Shown in pieces: positions 53,586 to 61,135 of a DNA stretch of 64,000 bases; position 1 is the stretch's first letter; each line of letters starts with the position of its first letter. Position numbers and translations under genes: made by a program. The DNA lies in the NCBI GenBank assembly GCA_946405185.1, contig CAMJGH010000004.1:1-64000 (forward strand). Reading direction: 5' to 3'. The notes under the pieces are model-generated. The model ran no database searches and was not told where the DNA came from. It saw only the letters and a list, made by a program, of their open reading frames with translations. Source of the stretch: an uncultured Lachnospiraceae bacterium (GTDB lineage: Bacteria; Bacillota; Clostridia; Lachnospirales; Lachnospiraceae).

Positions 53586-53614
53586 AGTATCGCACAAGTT
53601 TCCGGGAATGTCAA
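53586..53614 (-). promoter_or_regulatory. Promoter of the MsbA/LmrA-type exporter gene
   Basis: On the minus strand TTGACA, 17 bp, GATACT. Just upstream lies an inverted repeat CCGCCTG (53617-53623)/CAGGCGG (53644-53650). Confidence 0.8.
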
Positions 53615-53705
53615 AACCGCCTGAGGTGTGCTAATTCAAACTCCAGGCGGGTATAAAAGGTCGATATTGCAGTGTTGTGGTTGCGAATCGCTGTAAGGAC
53701 GAGGA

Positions 53706-53833
53706 GGCAAGGTACTTTTCAGACCCCTCTGCGAAGGCCGGTACTTAACGAGCGAAGCCTCGTAAGAGGCAAGCGAGTTTAGTATCCGCTGCCTTGAGCA
53801 GGGGAGCGGGAGCGTGTCTGAAAAGAGCCTGCC
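53706..53833 (+). repeat. Structured dispersed repeat, copy 2
   Basis: Same orientation and almost the same sequence as copy 1 (19692-19818), one base longer in the tip loop (GTAA instead of GAA). The long stem is GGTACTTTTCAGAC (53711-53724) with GTCTGAAAAGAGCC (53816-53829). It lies in the 301-bp gap between the exporter promoter and the end of the redox operon, antisense to both flanking genes. No ORF. Confidence 0.85.
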
Positions 53834-53853
53834 GACGAGGACTTCGGCTTTAC

Positions 53854-54660
53854 TTACGCAAAAAAGTCCCTCTTTTTAAATCCCGCCGTCATAAACCTTC
53901 CAAACGCCCTTGCATTCGTCAGCCACATGACGCGCGCGTCATTTTTGGTGTTCGCTAACATCCGCGGCACCGCGTAGTCCACGATGGTCTCCGGATAGTC
54001 GCCCAGGATGTTGTACACCTTCTTGGTCTTCTCCGGCAGATCGATCTTCGTGGCCCCGCCGTTGGCGGTCTTGATGAAATCCGTGATCATGATGCCCGGC
54101 GTCAGCCGGCAGACGCACACCTTGCCGCCGGTAAGCTCGGCGCTCTCTTTGGCCAGCGACCGCGTGAAGTAGGTGACGGCGCGCTTGGCGGTGCCGTAGA
54201 GGGTGAGGCCGGTCATCATGGCGTCGTTCGACCCGTACCCCTCCACGTTGTAAATCTGACCGAAGCCCTGCTCCTTCATGCCGGCAAAGGCAATCTTCGA
54301 GCCGTAGATGGCGCCCTTCAGGTCGATGTCCAGCAGGAAACCGATCTCTTTCTCGGTCAGCTCATACACGGGCTTGTCCGGCGAGTTGACGCCGGCGTTG
54401 TTCACCCAGATGTCCACCTGGCCGAAGGTGGTCTTCGCCAGATCCCAGAGCGCCTGCAGGGCGGCACAGTCGGTCACGTCGCAGAGGGTGCTCACCACTT
54501 TCGTGGCGGACGGACCGATCGTTTCCAATTCTGCTGCGGCCTTCTTCAGGTTCTCCTCGTTCACATCGGAGATCACCACGTTGCAGCCCAGTTCCTTGAA
54601 TTTGCGGGCCTGGCAGAGGCCGAAGCCCCTGGCAGACCCCGTGATCACAACCGTTTTCAT
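53854..54660 (-). CDS. SDR oxidoreductase, last gene of the redox operon
   Basis: 268 residues, NAD(P)-binding. Cofactor motif TGSARGFG at 7-14, NNAGVNSPDKPV near 90, catalytic Tyr and Lys in LYGTAKRAVTYF near 162. The usual catalytic Ser region reads IYNVEGYGSND, not the common ISS; this wording recalls the chlorophyll-b-reductase-like SDR branch, so the substrate may be a ring ketone or bulky alcohol (inference). It follows the FMN-binding gene by 16 bp with GGAAAGGA as ribosome site. Confidence 0.85.
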   Translation of the reverse strand: MKTVVITGSARGFGLCQARKFKELGCNVVISDVNEENLKKAAAELETIGPSATKVVSTLCDVTDCAALQALWDLAKTTFGQVDIWVNNAGVNSPDKPVYELTEKEIGFLLDIDLKGAIYGSKIAFAGMKEQGFGQIYNVEGYGSNDAMMTGLTLYGTAKRAVTYFTRSLAKESAELTGGKVCVCRLTPGIMITDFIKTANGGATKIDLPEKTKKVYNILGDYPETIVDYAVPRMLANTKNDARVMWLTNARAFGRFMTAGFKKRDFFA

Positions 54661-54676
54661 GGTCTGTTCCTTTCCG

Positions 54677-55192
54677 TCAGAACCGGACGATCTGCCGGAC
54701 GTCGTACCCGGCTTTCACGAAGTCCGTATCGTACATCTCATACACCTTCGGGGTGATGCGGATGAGCGCCACATCCACCTTGGCGGCCTTCATGACATCG
54801 TAAGGGATGCCCTTAAAGGCCAGCACCTTCTTAAACAGCTCGCAGCGCGGCGGGAAGAGTTCGGCCTCGCCCATGACCTGCAGGCCGTGGGAGTCGCTCT
54901 TGTCGCCGTAGTACTCGAAGATGGCCAGGGAGACGTTTTTGTTCTTCTCCAGGCCGATGAACTTGTCACCGCCCTCGGAGTAGAGGTAGAACGCGCCGTC
55001 CATGTAGGTGTACTCGATGGGCGTGCAGCGCACGTAGTCGCCGGTGCCGGTGGCCAGCGCGCAGGTGTTGTGGTTTTTGATGAAGGTGTCAATGTGCGCG
55101 AAAGCGGCATCGCGGTCCATGTGCTTCGCGGTCTTCTGCTGCTCCTTCCAGAAATTCTGAAAATGAAGGATATCCACGGTTTCTTCACTCAT
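54677..55192 (-). CDS. Pyridoxamine 5'-phosphate oxidase-like flavin-binding protein
   Basis: 171 residues of the FMN-binding split-barrel fold. ALATGTGDYVRCTPIEYTYMDGAFYLYSEGGDKFIGLEKNKNVSLAIFE is the typical barrel core, HGLQVMGEAELF a later strand. It lacks the C-terminal segment of true PdxH, so a general flavin or F420-type oxidoreductase is more likely than vitamin B6 synthesis. 4 bp from the DUF1295 gene; GGAGG ribosome site lies within the end of that gene. Confidence 0.82.
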   Translation of the reverse strand: MSEETVDILHFQNFWKEQQKTAKHMDRDAAFAHIDTFIKNHNTCALATGTGDYVRCTPIEYTYMDGAFYLYSEGGDKFIGLEKNKNVSLAIFEYYGDKSDSHGLQVMGEAELFPPRCELFKKVLAFKGIPYDVMKAAKVDVALIRITPKVYEMYDTDFVKAGYDVRQIVRF

Positions 55193-55196
55193 GATG

Positions 55197-56006
55197 TCAC
55201 TGCCTCCAGTCGACCAGATGATAGAGCGGGACGAACGGGATGATGATGGGGGTGGAGTTGGCGTAGTCCACGTACTCCTTCATCTTCCAGCAGCGCTTGG
55301 TCTGGCGGGTCTCCAGCCGCTTGGCGCCGTTGAACATGATGTAGACGATGGCCGCGTACCCGATGATGGCCACGACCCACTGGAAGCCGCGCAGGATGCC
55401 CCAGCCGCTGATGAACACGCCGGTCCACACGAGGATCTCGCCGAAGTAGTTCGGGCAGCGGCAGAACTTGAAGAGCCCCTGGGTGGCGACCATGTTCGGG
55501 TTGGCCTTCTTCTGGGCGGATTTCTGGGAGTCGGAGACGGCCTCGATGATCAGGCCTGCCGCGGCGATGATCAGACCGATCCATAAAAAGACCAGCTCGT
55601 TGTCGGCGTCGTAGTTGGCGACGTTCTGCAGGCGGTAGTACATCGGCGAGGTCTGCATCATGAAGAGAGCGGCGTTCATGATCCACATGGAGATGACCAC
55701 CGGCACGGGCATCTTCTTCTCGCTGTTGATGGCGGTCGCCAGTGTCTTGCGGTAGGCGGCGTTTCCGGTCTCGCGCATCAGCAGGAAGAGCCCTAAGCGC
55801 AGGCCGTAGATGAAGATGACCAGGCACAGGAGGATAAACGGCGCGGTGGCGGTGTCCGTGACCAGGCACATGATGAACAGAGCGGCCGCGATGCAGCTCA
55901 TCGCCAGACCGTACCCGACGGACATGAACCACAGAAACTTCTTGAATCCCACGGAGCAGCCGAGCATGCCGGCTGCCAGGATGATCAGGATACAGGCTCT
56001 TGACAT
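55197..56006 (-). CDS. Steroid 5-alpha-reductase-like (DUF1295) membrane oxidoreductase
   Basis: 269 residues with about 6-7 transmembrane helices. The family signature is visible in the C-terminal half: LFKFCRCPNYFGEILVWTGVFISGWGILRGFQW (PNYFGE is the NADPH-binding hallmark of DUF1295/steroid 5-alpha-reductases) and the ending KEYVDYANSTPIIIPFVPLYHLVDWRQ. The N-terminal half has QKKANPNMVATQGLF before the motif. Family members reduce carbon-carbon double bonds next to a keto group or a sterol ring. Which substrate is used here is unknown. AAGGAGGAAA precedes the start. Membrane-bound member of the seven-gene operon. Confidence 0.85.
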   Translation of the reverse strand: MSRACILIILAAGMLGCSVGFKKFLWFMSVGYGLAMSCIAAALFIMCLVTDTATAPFILLCLVIFIYGLRLGLFLLMRETGNAAYRKTLATAINSEKKMPVPVVISMWIMNAALFMMQTSPMYYRLQNVANYDADNELVFLWIGLIIAAAGLIIEAVSDSQKSAQKKANPNMVATQGLFKFCRCPNYFGEILVWTGVFISGWGILRGFQWVVAIIGYAAIVYIMFNGAKRLETRQTKRCWKMKEYVDYANSTPIIIPFVPLYHLVDWRQ

Positions 56007-56018
56007 GGTGTTTCCTCC

Positions 56019-56885
56019 TTACTTTCTCAGGTCGGCGAAGTAGTCAGTGATGTACTCTTTGAAGGAGTGCTCGCCGATGGCGGTATCGCCCACCAGGTTA
56101 TGGCTTAACGTCCACTGCGAGAACAGGATGATGTCGTGCTTGCCGGCTTTCTTGATGAACGGCATGTTGGCCAGAAGGCCGAACATCCAGTACGGCGACC
56201 ACTTGATGATGCAGGGCTTGTCCCCCGCTGCCATGCACATTTTGGCCATCTCCAGGTACGACCAGGTCTCCTTGCCGCCCACATTGTAGGTGACGTTTTC
56301 ATCCAGCATGTGGTCGACGATGAACTGCGCGAATTCCGGGCAGTCCACGACGTTGGCCTTCACATCACCATACCCCTTAAGCAGCTGCATCTCGCCTTTT
56401 TCCACATACGGGCGGAACACCTTGGCGATGTCGTAGAAGTAACCGGTGGGGCGGTGGATCACGTACGGGATCCCGCTCTTTTTGAGTTCCTCTTCAAACT
56501 GGTACTTGGCGTGCAGCATCGGCACCTTCTCCGCACCGGGCTCGTCGCAGGAGATGACGGAGATGTAGGTGAACTTCTTCACACCGGCCTTTTTGGCTTC
56601 GTTCAGAAGGTTCACGTTGCCCTGGAGGTCGATGTCGTACGCGGTGAACTTCGTGGAGGCGGAGGTCAGGCCCATGGTGGTGATGACCACGTCCGCACCG
56701 TCGCACAGGCCGCTCAAGGTGGCGGGAGCGGTGGCATCGATGGCCTTAAACGTGTACTTGCCTTCCGTCCCTTCGATGGGGCGCTCTTTCAGGTCGGCGG
56801 CCACCACGTCATGCCCGGCCGCACACAGGACTTTCAGGATCTCGGCACCCAGGTTTCCGAAGGCACCGGCCAGAACGATCTTCAT
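56019..56885 (-). CDS. NmrA-like NAD(P)-binding oxidoreductase
   Basis: 288 residues, atypical/extended SDR. Cofactor motif MKIVLAGAFGNLGAEILKVL at the N-terminus; TYISVISCDEPGAEKVPMLHAKYQFEEELKKSGIPYVIHRPTGYFYDIAKVF resembles the NmrA/divinyl-reductase-like branch, where the classical Tyr-Lys pair is replaced. ATG 56885 has AAGGAGGATCC upstream; a longer reading to 56918 does not. 12 bp to the DUF1295 gene, 53 bp from the small membrane protein. Confidence 0.82.
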   Translation of the reverse strand: MKIVLAGAFGNLGAEILKVLCAAGHDVVAADLKERPIEGTEGKYTFKAIDATAPATLSGLCDGADVVITTMGLTSASTKFTAYDIDLQGNVNLLNEAKKAGVKKFTYISVISCDEPGAEKVPMLHAKYQFEEELKKSGIPYVIHRPTGYFYDIAKVFRPYVEKGEMQLLKGYGDVKANVVDCPEFAQFIVDHMLDENVTYNVGGKETWSYLEMAKMCMAAGDKPCIIKWSPYWMFGLLANMPFIKKAGKHDIILFSQWTLSHNLVGDTAIGEHSFKEYITDYFADLRK

Positions 56886-56938
56886 ATCAGGATCCTCCTT
56901 TTTTATGATCATGATCAAAAACGGTTTCAGACGGTCTG

Positions 56939-57541
56939 TCAGCGGTCGTACGTCTTCCCGGCCAGCCCCTGTGCGGCCACGAACAGCAGCCCTTGGCCGA
57001 TGATGTTCACGCCTTCGGCGATCCAGTTCATGGATGCCTGCGTGAAATCGCGGGAGGAGAGATACCCCATCATCATCAGGAAGACGAAGGTCAGGAAGAA
57101 GAGCACGGCGCTCACTTTCTTCTTCTCGCGCCAGGCGAGGATGCCGAGGCCTCCGCAGAAGCCCAGCGCCCCCAGCACCATGCCGGCCACAAAGACCATG
57201 GTGCCGGAAAAGACGGTGGGAGCGGCCGCGGCCATCACGCCGGGTTTCTTCTGCGGGAAGAAGACGATGGCGATGACGGCGATGCCGGCCAGCAGGAACC
57301 CGAGGGACTGCGTGGGGAAGAACGCCTGGTTCAGCCGCTCAAAATCGCAGATGTTCGCGGCGTAGAGCAGCTTCCAGAGCGCCTTCATGAAGCCGGCGCA
57401 GACGATGAAGATGGTGCCGCCGGCAAAGAGCGCGAAGGCGCCCTTGCTGGCGCGCTCATAGAGCGCCCGCTGCAGGGTGACGGCGGAGAAGGCAAAGGCG
57501 ATGACGGGGATGAAATCCACCAGAGCCATGGGAATGGACAT
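56939..57541 (-). CDS. Uncharacterised six-helix membrane protein
   Basis: 200 residues with about six transmembrane helices (IPVIAFAFSAVTLQRAL, GAFALFAGGTIFIVCAGFMKALWKLLY, SLGFLLAGIAVIAIVFF, TMVFVAGMVLGALGFCGGLGIL, SAVLFFLTFVFLMMMGYLS, NIIGQGLLFVAAQGL). No conserved catalytic motif seen. Gaps of 12 and 53 bp to its operon neighbours. It might anchor the soluble reductases or pass the substrate; this is inference only. AAGGAGGCG is the ribosome site. Confidence 0.8.
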   Translation of the reverse strand: MSIPMALVDFIPVIAFAFSAVTLQRALYERASKGAFALFAGGTIFIVCAGFMKALWKLLYAANICDFERLNQAFFPTQSLGFLLAGIAVIAIVFFPQKKPGVMAAAAPTVFSGTMVFVAGMVLGALGFCGGLGILAWREKKKVSAVLFFLTFVFLMMMGYLSSRDFTQASMNWIAEGVNIIGQGLLFVAAQGLAGKTYDR

Positions 57542-57553
57542 GTCCGCGCCTCC

Positions 57554-58474
57554 TTACCGTTTCTTTTCCTTGGAGCGCTTGTCGTTGATGATGTTCATGT
57601 GCTCCTCGGTGATGAGCGTCACGCCGTTCTCCTTGGCCCAGGCCACACAGCCTTTCAGAGCCGTCGGCAGGAAGATGCGCGGCACGTTGACCAGCTTCGC
57701 GCAGGCTTCCGGCGTGAACTTGACCACGTCATCGATGCGGTCCGCCGCGTACTGGACGGACTGGACCGTCGTCTGGCGCATGGGCAGGATCTCCGGGATG
57801 GCCCACGGGAATTTGGTGTACCAGAAGTTCTTGCTGTCACGGTAACCGTAATCCACCGGCACGCGCGGGAAGTCCCTGGCCTTCACGCCGTTGACGATGG
57901 CGTTGTAGTACTTCTCCTTCATGAGGATCTTGTCCACGCGGAGGATGAAGGTGGCGCCGAACTTCGAGGTGATGCCGTTGAAATCATGATACGGCGGTTC
58001 ATAGCCGTCCAGCTGGCCGGGCGCGTCGTTCTCGGCGTGGTCCAGCTCCCGCATCCAGGTGCACTCGATGACCTGGAAGGATTCCGCCACCACGAGAGGG
58101 CGCTTGCCTTCCGCCTCGTCCGCCTGGCCTTTTTCCAGGGTGAAGAGGCAGTTCTTCATCTTTTCCTCCGGCGTGTCGCCCGGCCACCCCAGACGGACCG
58201 CTTCCTTAAAGTACTTGCGCTTGTCCGGGATGAAGTTGATGGCGCACTTGCCGGAGCGCAGCAGGTGCTGCGCGGTGTTGGACGAGTTGCGGCAGTTTAA
58301 CAGCATGGCGTAGTAATCCTTGCCGGCCACGTAGTACGGCTGCACCAGGCTGTAGGGGCCGAGGCTGGTCTTCCCGTCCGGCGTCAGCGTGCTGATCAGC
58401 ACGGTGGGCATGGGGAAGAAGAGCGATGTCTGGTAGAAGTTGTCGACGATCCGCAGATCTTTGAAGCTGCTCAT
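57554..58474 (-). CDS. Flavin reductase-like FMN-binding protein
   Basis: 306 residues. The N-terminal split-barrel begins FPMPTVLISTLTPDGKTSLGPYSLVQPYYVAGKDYYAMLLNCRNSSNTAQHLLRSGKCAINFI, the usual pattern of flavin reductase-domain proteins (flavin contact SNTAQ and NxI). The C-terminal half is longer than in the simple family and ends in a basic tail KRSKEKKR. Could supply reduced flavin or reduce the substrate itself. Second gene of the operon, 13 bp from the TetR gene; AAGGAGGG precedes the start. Confidence 0.82.
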   Translation of the reverse strand: MSSFKDLRIVDNFYQTSLFFPMPTVLISTLTPDGKTSLGPYSLVQPYYVAGKDYYAMLLNCRNSSNTAQHLLRSGKCAINFIPDKRKYFKEAVRLGWPGDTPEEKMKNCLFTLEKGQADEAEGKRPLVVAESFQVIECTWMRELDHAENDAPGQLDGYEPPYHDFNGITSKFGATFILRVDKILMKEKYYNAIVNGVKARDFPRVPVDYGYRDSKNFWYTKFPWAIPEILPMRQTTVQSVQYAADRIDDVVKFTPEACAKLVNVPRIFLPTALKGCVAWAKENGVTLITEEHMNIINDKRSKEKKR

Positions 58475-58487
58475 AAACCCTCCTTGA

Positions 58488-59012
58488 TCATAAAAGTCTG
58501 TTGAGTACCGGCACCAGGTCTTCGAACTTTACGTTCTCATCGGCGCCCAGGCGGATGCAGGTCTCGGCCAGGAACCACGGGAGCGTGGGAACGGCCTTCA
58601 CGGCTCCTTCCGGCAGGCGGGGCGTGAGAGTATCCGCGATCTGTCGGACCAGCTGCGGGTGGAACTTCTCACGGAAGGGCTTGTCGCTGCGGTGCTTCCC
58701 GTACTGGTCCCAGGAGAGGCGGAAGCGGGCGGAGAACGTCCGGACGTTCTCGAAGAGGGCCCGCACGGCGGCCAGCGGCTCATCGAACGCCGGCAGCGCC
58801 TGGTACTGCTCCACCAACGCGTTCCAGTCTTCGATCATGACGGCCGCTGCCAGATACTCCTTGGCGGGGAAGTAGTTGTAGAGCGTCCCCAGACCGATGC
58901 CTATCCTGCGCGAGATCAGGCGCACGGTCATGGCGTCATACCCGTCACGCAGCATGATCTCCCGGGCCGCTTCGATGGCCCGTCCGCGCACATTGTCCAG
59001 AATCTTAGGCAT
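58488..59012 (-). CDS. TetR-family repressor, first gene of the redox operon
   Basis: 174 residues. HTH at about residues 10-58: RGRAIEAAREIMLRDGYDAMTVRLISRRIGIGLGTLYNYFPAKEYLAAAVM is a standard TetR_N domain. The C-terminal part should bind a small ligand. ATG 59012 has AGGAGG five bases upstream; a reading from 59027 would begin within this site. As first gene of the operon it lies just downstream of a palindromic operator (59070-59083), so autorepression with release by the operon's substrate is likely. Confidence 0.9.
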   Translation of the reverse strand: MPKILDNVRGRAIEAAREIMLRDGYDAMTVRLISRRIGIGLGTLYNYFPAKEYLAAAVMIEDWNALVEQYQALPAFDEPLAAVRALFENVRTFSARFRLSWDQYGKHRSDKPFREKFHPQLVRQIADTLTPRLPEGAVKAVPTLPWFLAETCIRLGADENVKFEDLVPVLNRLL

Positions 59013-59069
59013 GTTGCCTCCTTTCACAAGGGTGGCCGCATCGGGCTTTGGCCCGAACGGTCACTCATA

Positions 59070-59083
59070 ATGAACGTGTTCAT
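59070..59083. promoter_or_regulatory. Palindromic operator of the TetR operon
   Basis: ATGAAC-N2-GTTCAT, centred about 7 bp beyond the -10 box, covering the expected transcription start. Confidence 0.7.
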
Positions 59084-59089
59084 AAAAAC

Positions 59090-59117
59090 AGGATATCATT
59101 TGTGAAGATTTTGTCAA
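59090..59117 (-). promoter_or_regulatory. Promoter of the redox operon
   Basis: On the minus strand TTGACA, 16 bp, TATCCT. The leader contains the operator and a CGGGC/GCCCG stem (59042-59055). Confidence 0.7.
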
Positions 59118-59139
59118 GGGGTGTTCGCCGTGATTTCAA

Positions 59140-59168
59140 TTGAAGGAAACCCTTTGGGCAGGTATACT
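59140..59168 (+). promoter_or_regulatory. Promoter of the YgjP-like metallopeptidase gene
   Basis: TTGAAG, 17 bp, TATACT, divergent from the redox operon promoter. Confidence 0.75.
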
Positions 59169-59196
59169 CGGGGGAGAGATGCAGGGAGGATCATTC

Positions 59197-59745
59197 ATGG
59201 AGACACAGATCATCCGCAGTGACCGGAAAACGCTGTCCATGGAGCTGCGCGGGGAGACGCTCATCGTCCGGGCGCCGCGCCGCATGAGCGAGGCCGTGAT
59301 CCGGCAGTTCATCCGCGACCACGAAGGGTGGATCGCGAAAGCCCGGGCAAAACAGGAGAGGGCGGCGGTCCGCACGGCCGGTGTGGCCAAACTGACCGCA
59401 GAAGAACTGGAGGAACTGGCGGATGCCGCGCTCGCGGATATTCCGGAGCGGGTGAGGCGCTATGCAGGGCAGGTGGGCGTCACGTACGGGCGCATCACCA
59501 TCCGCGCGCAGCGCACGCGCTGGGGGAGCTGTTCGGCCGCGGGGAATCTGAATTTCAACTGCCTGCTGATGCTGGCCCCGCCGGAGGTGCGGGACTCGGT
59601 GGTGGTGCACGAACTGTGCCACCGCAAGGAAATGAACCACTCCAGGCGCTTTTACGCCGAGGTGTACCGGGTGTTCCCGGAATACGACCGGTGGCACGGG
59701 TGGCTGAACGAACACGGCGCCGCCCTGCAGGCCAGACTGCCGTAA
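59197..59745 (+). CDS. YgjP/SprT-like zinc metallopeptidase-domain protein
   Basis: 182 residues of the YgjP/DUF45 family. The zinc motif HELCHRKEMNH (HExxH plus downstream His) is at about residues 137-147. RTRWGSCSAAGNLNFNCLLMLAPPEVRDSVVVHELCH is the family signature. An in-frame reading from 59140 is rejected, since it begins inside the -35 box; ATG 59197 follows AGGGAGG. Cytosolic; the physiological substrate is unknown for the family. The MATE gene starts 13 bp later. Confidence 0.9.
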   Translation: METQIIRSDRKTLSMELRGETLIVRAPRRMSEAVIRQFIRDHEGWIAKARAKQERAAVRTAGVAKLTAEELEELADAALADIPERVRRYAGQVGVTYGRITIRAQRTRWGSCSAAGNLNFNCLLMLAPPEVRDSVVVHELCHRKEMNHSRRFYAEVYRVFPEYDRWHGWLNEHGAALQARLP

Positions 59746-59758
59746 CGAAAGGACCTTT

Positions 59759-61132
59759 ATGTTCGGACAGAAAAACCGTTCTGCGGAAGCACACAGCATG
59801 ACCGAAGGCAGCCCCCTGCGTCTGCTGGTGCTTTTTTCACTGCCGCTCATGGCCGGCAATCTCTTTCAGCAGCTCTACACCGTGGTGGATACGGCCATCG
59901 TGGGGCAGGCGCTGGGCGTGGGCGCGCTGGCGGCACTCGGCACGGCGGACTGGATCGACTGGCTCTTCATCAGCATGGTGCAGGGCGTCACGCAGGGCTT
60001 CTCCATTCTGGTGGCGCAGCGCTTTGGCGCGCGGGACGCAGCGGGACTGCGCCGTGCGGTGGGCTGCACGGTCACGCTGACGGTCGTGTTCGGCCTGGTG
60101 CTCTCCCTTCTCGCGCAGGTACTGGTCGGCCCGCTGATGTCGCTGACCCGGGCGCCGCAGGAGGTGCGGCCCATCGCCGGGCTGTACATGCGCGTGCTCT
60201 TTGTGGGCATCCCGGTGCTGACGGCTTACAATCTCTGCGCGGCCCTGTTGCGCGCCATGGGCGATTCGCGGACGCCGCTGCTGGCCATGGTCATTGCGTC
60301 CCTGGGCAACATCGTCCTGGATCTGCTGTTCGTCATCGTCTTTCACTGGGGGGTGGCCGGCGCGGCAGCCGCCACGGTGCTGGCGGAAGGCCTGTCCGTT
60401 GTCTGGTGCATCGGCCGGGTGAGGCGGATGCGGGAGCTGGCATTTGACCGGGCCGATGCGCGCCCGGACGCCGCCATGACCAGAACGCTTTCCGGCCTGG
60501 CCGCGCCGATGGTGCTGCAGAACGTCGTCATCTCGGTGGGCGGCATGATCGTGCAGGCGGTGGTCAACACGAACGCGGTGGTGTTCATCGCCGGCTTTAC
60601 GGCCACCAGCAAGCTGTACGGGCTGCTGGAGATGGCGGCGGTGGCCTTCGGCTACGCCATGACCACGTACACCGGGCAGAACACCGGCGCCGGGGACGGC
60701 GGCCGTGTGCGGGCCGGCCTGCGGGCGGGCATCGTTTTCTCCCTGATCACCTCGGCGGTCATTTCCCTCTGTATGTTCTTATTCGGCGAATATATCGTGG
60801 GGCTCTTCATCGACCAGACGGACGCCACAGGCCCGGAGGCCCTGGCCATCGGCTTCCGCTATCTGAAAGTGATGGCCACCTTCCTGCCCATCCTCTACAT
60901 CCTGTACACGGTGCGCAGCGCCATTCAGGGCATGGGCAACACCTTTATCCCCATGGTCTCGGGCGTGGCGGAACTGGTCATGCGCGTAGGCGCAGCCCTG
61001 CTGTTGCCGGTGCTTTTCGGCACCTTCGGCATCCTGTATGCTGAACCTGCCGCCTGGCTGGGTGCGGACATCATCCTGATCCCGGGGTATTTCGTGACGT
61101 TCCGGAAGGTGTTCGGGAAAACGGGAAGATAA
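59759..61132 (+). CDS. MATE-family multidrug/sodium antiporter (2)
   Basis: 457 residues, about 12 helices. SLPLMAGNLFQQLYTVVDTAIVGQALGVGALAALGTADW is the typical N-terminal MATE sequence; QNVVISVGGMIVQAVVNTNAVVFIAGFTATSKLYGLLEM starts the second half. It differs clearly from the MATE protein at 37.8 kb, belonging to the NorM/DinF-like group with TVVDTAIVG. GAAAGG serves as ribosome site. It ends 3 bp before the convergent end of the next gene, with no terminator seen. Confidence 0.9.
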   Translation: MFGQKNRSAEAHSMTEGSPLRLLVLFSLPLMAGNLFQQLYTVVDTAIVGQALGVGALAALGTADWIDWLFISMVQGVTQGFSILVAQRFGARDAAGLRRAVGCTVTLTVVFGLVLSLLAQVLVGPLMSLTRAPQEVRPIAGLYMRVLFVGIPVLTAYNLCAALLRAMGDSRTPLLAMVIASLGNIVLDLLFVIVFHWGVAGAAAATVLAEGLSVVWCIGRVRRMRELAFDRADARPDAAMTRTLSGLAAPMVLQNVVISVGGMIVQAVVNTNAVVFIAGFTATSKLYGLLEMAAVAFGYAMTTYTGQNTGAGDGGRVRAGLRAGIVFSLITSAVISLCMFLFGEYIVGLFIDQTDATGPEALAIGFRYLKVMATFLPILYILYTVRSAIQGMGNTFIPMVSGVAELVMRVGAALLLPVLFGTFGILYAEPAAWLGADIILIPGYFVTFRKVFGKTGR

Positions 61133-61135
61133 GTC

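Noticed and set aside
53854..59012. Redox operon as a horizontally acquired island
   Set aside because: No integrase, tRNA junction or clear change in base composition is seen by eye; the repeat beside it is not proof of transfer.
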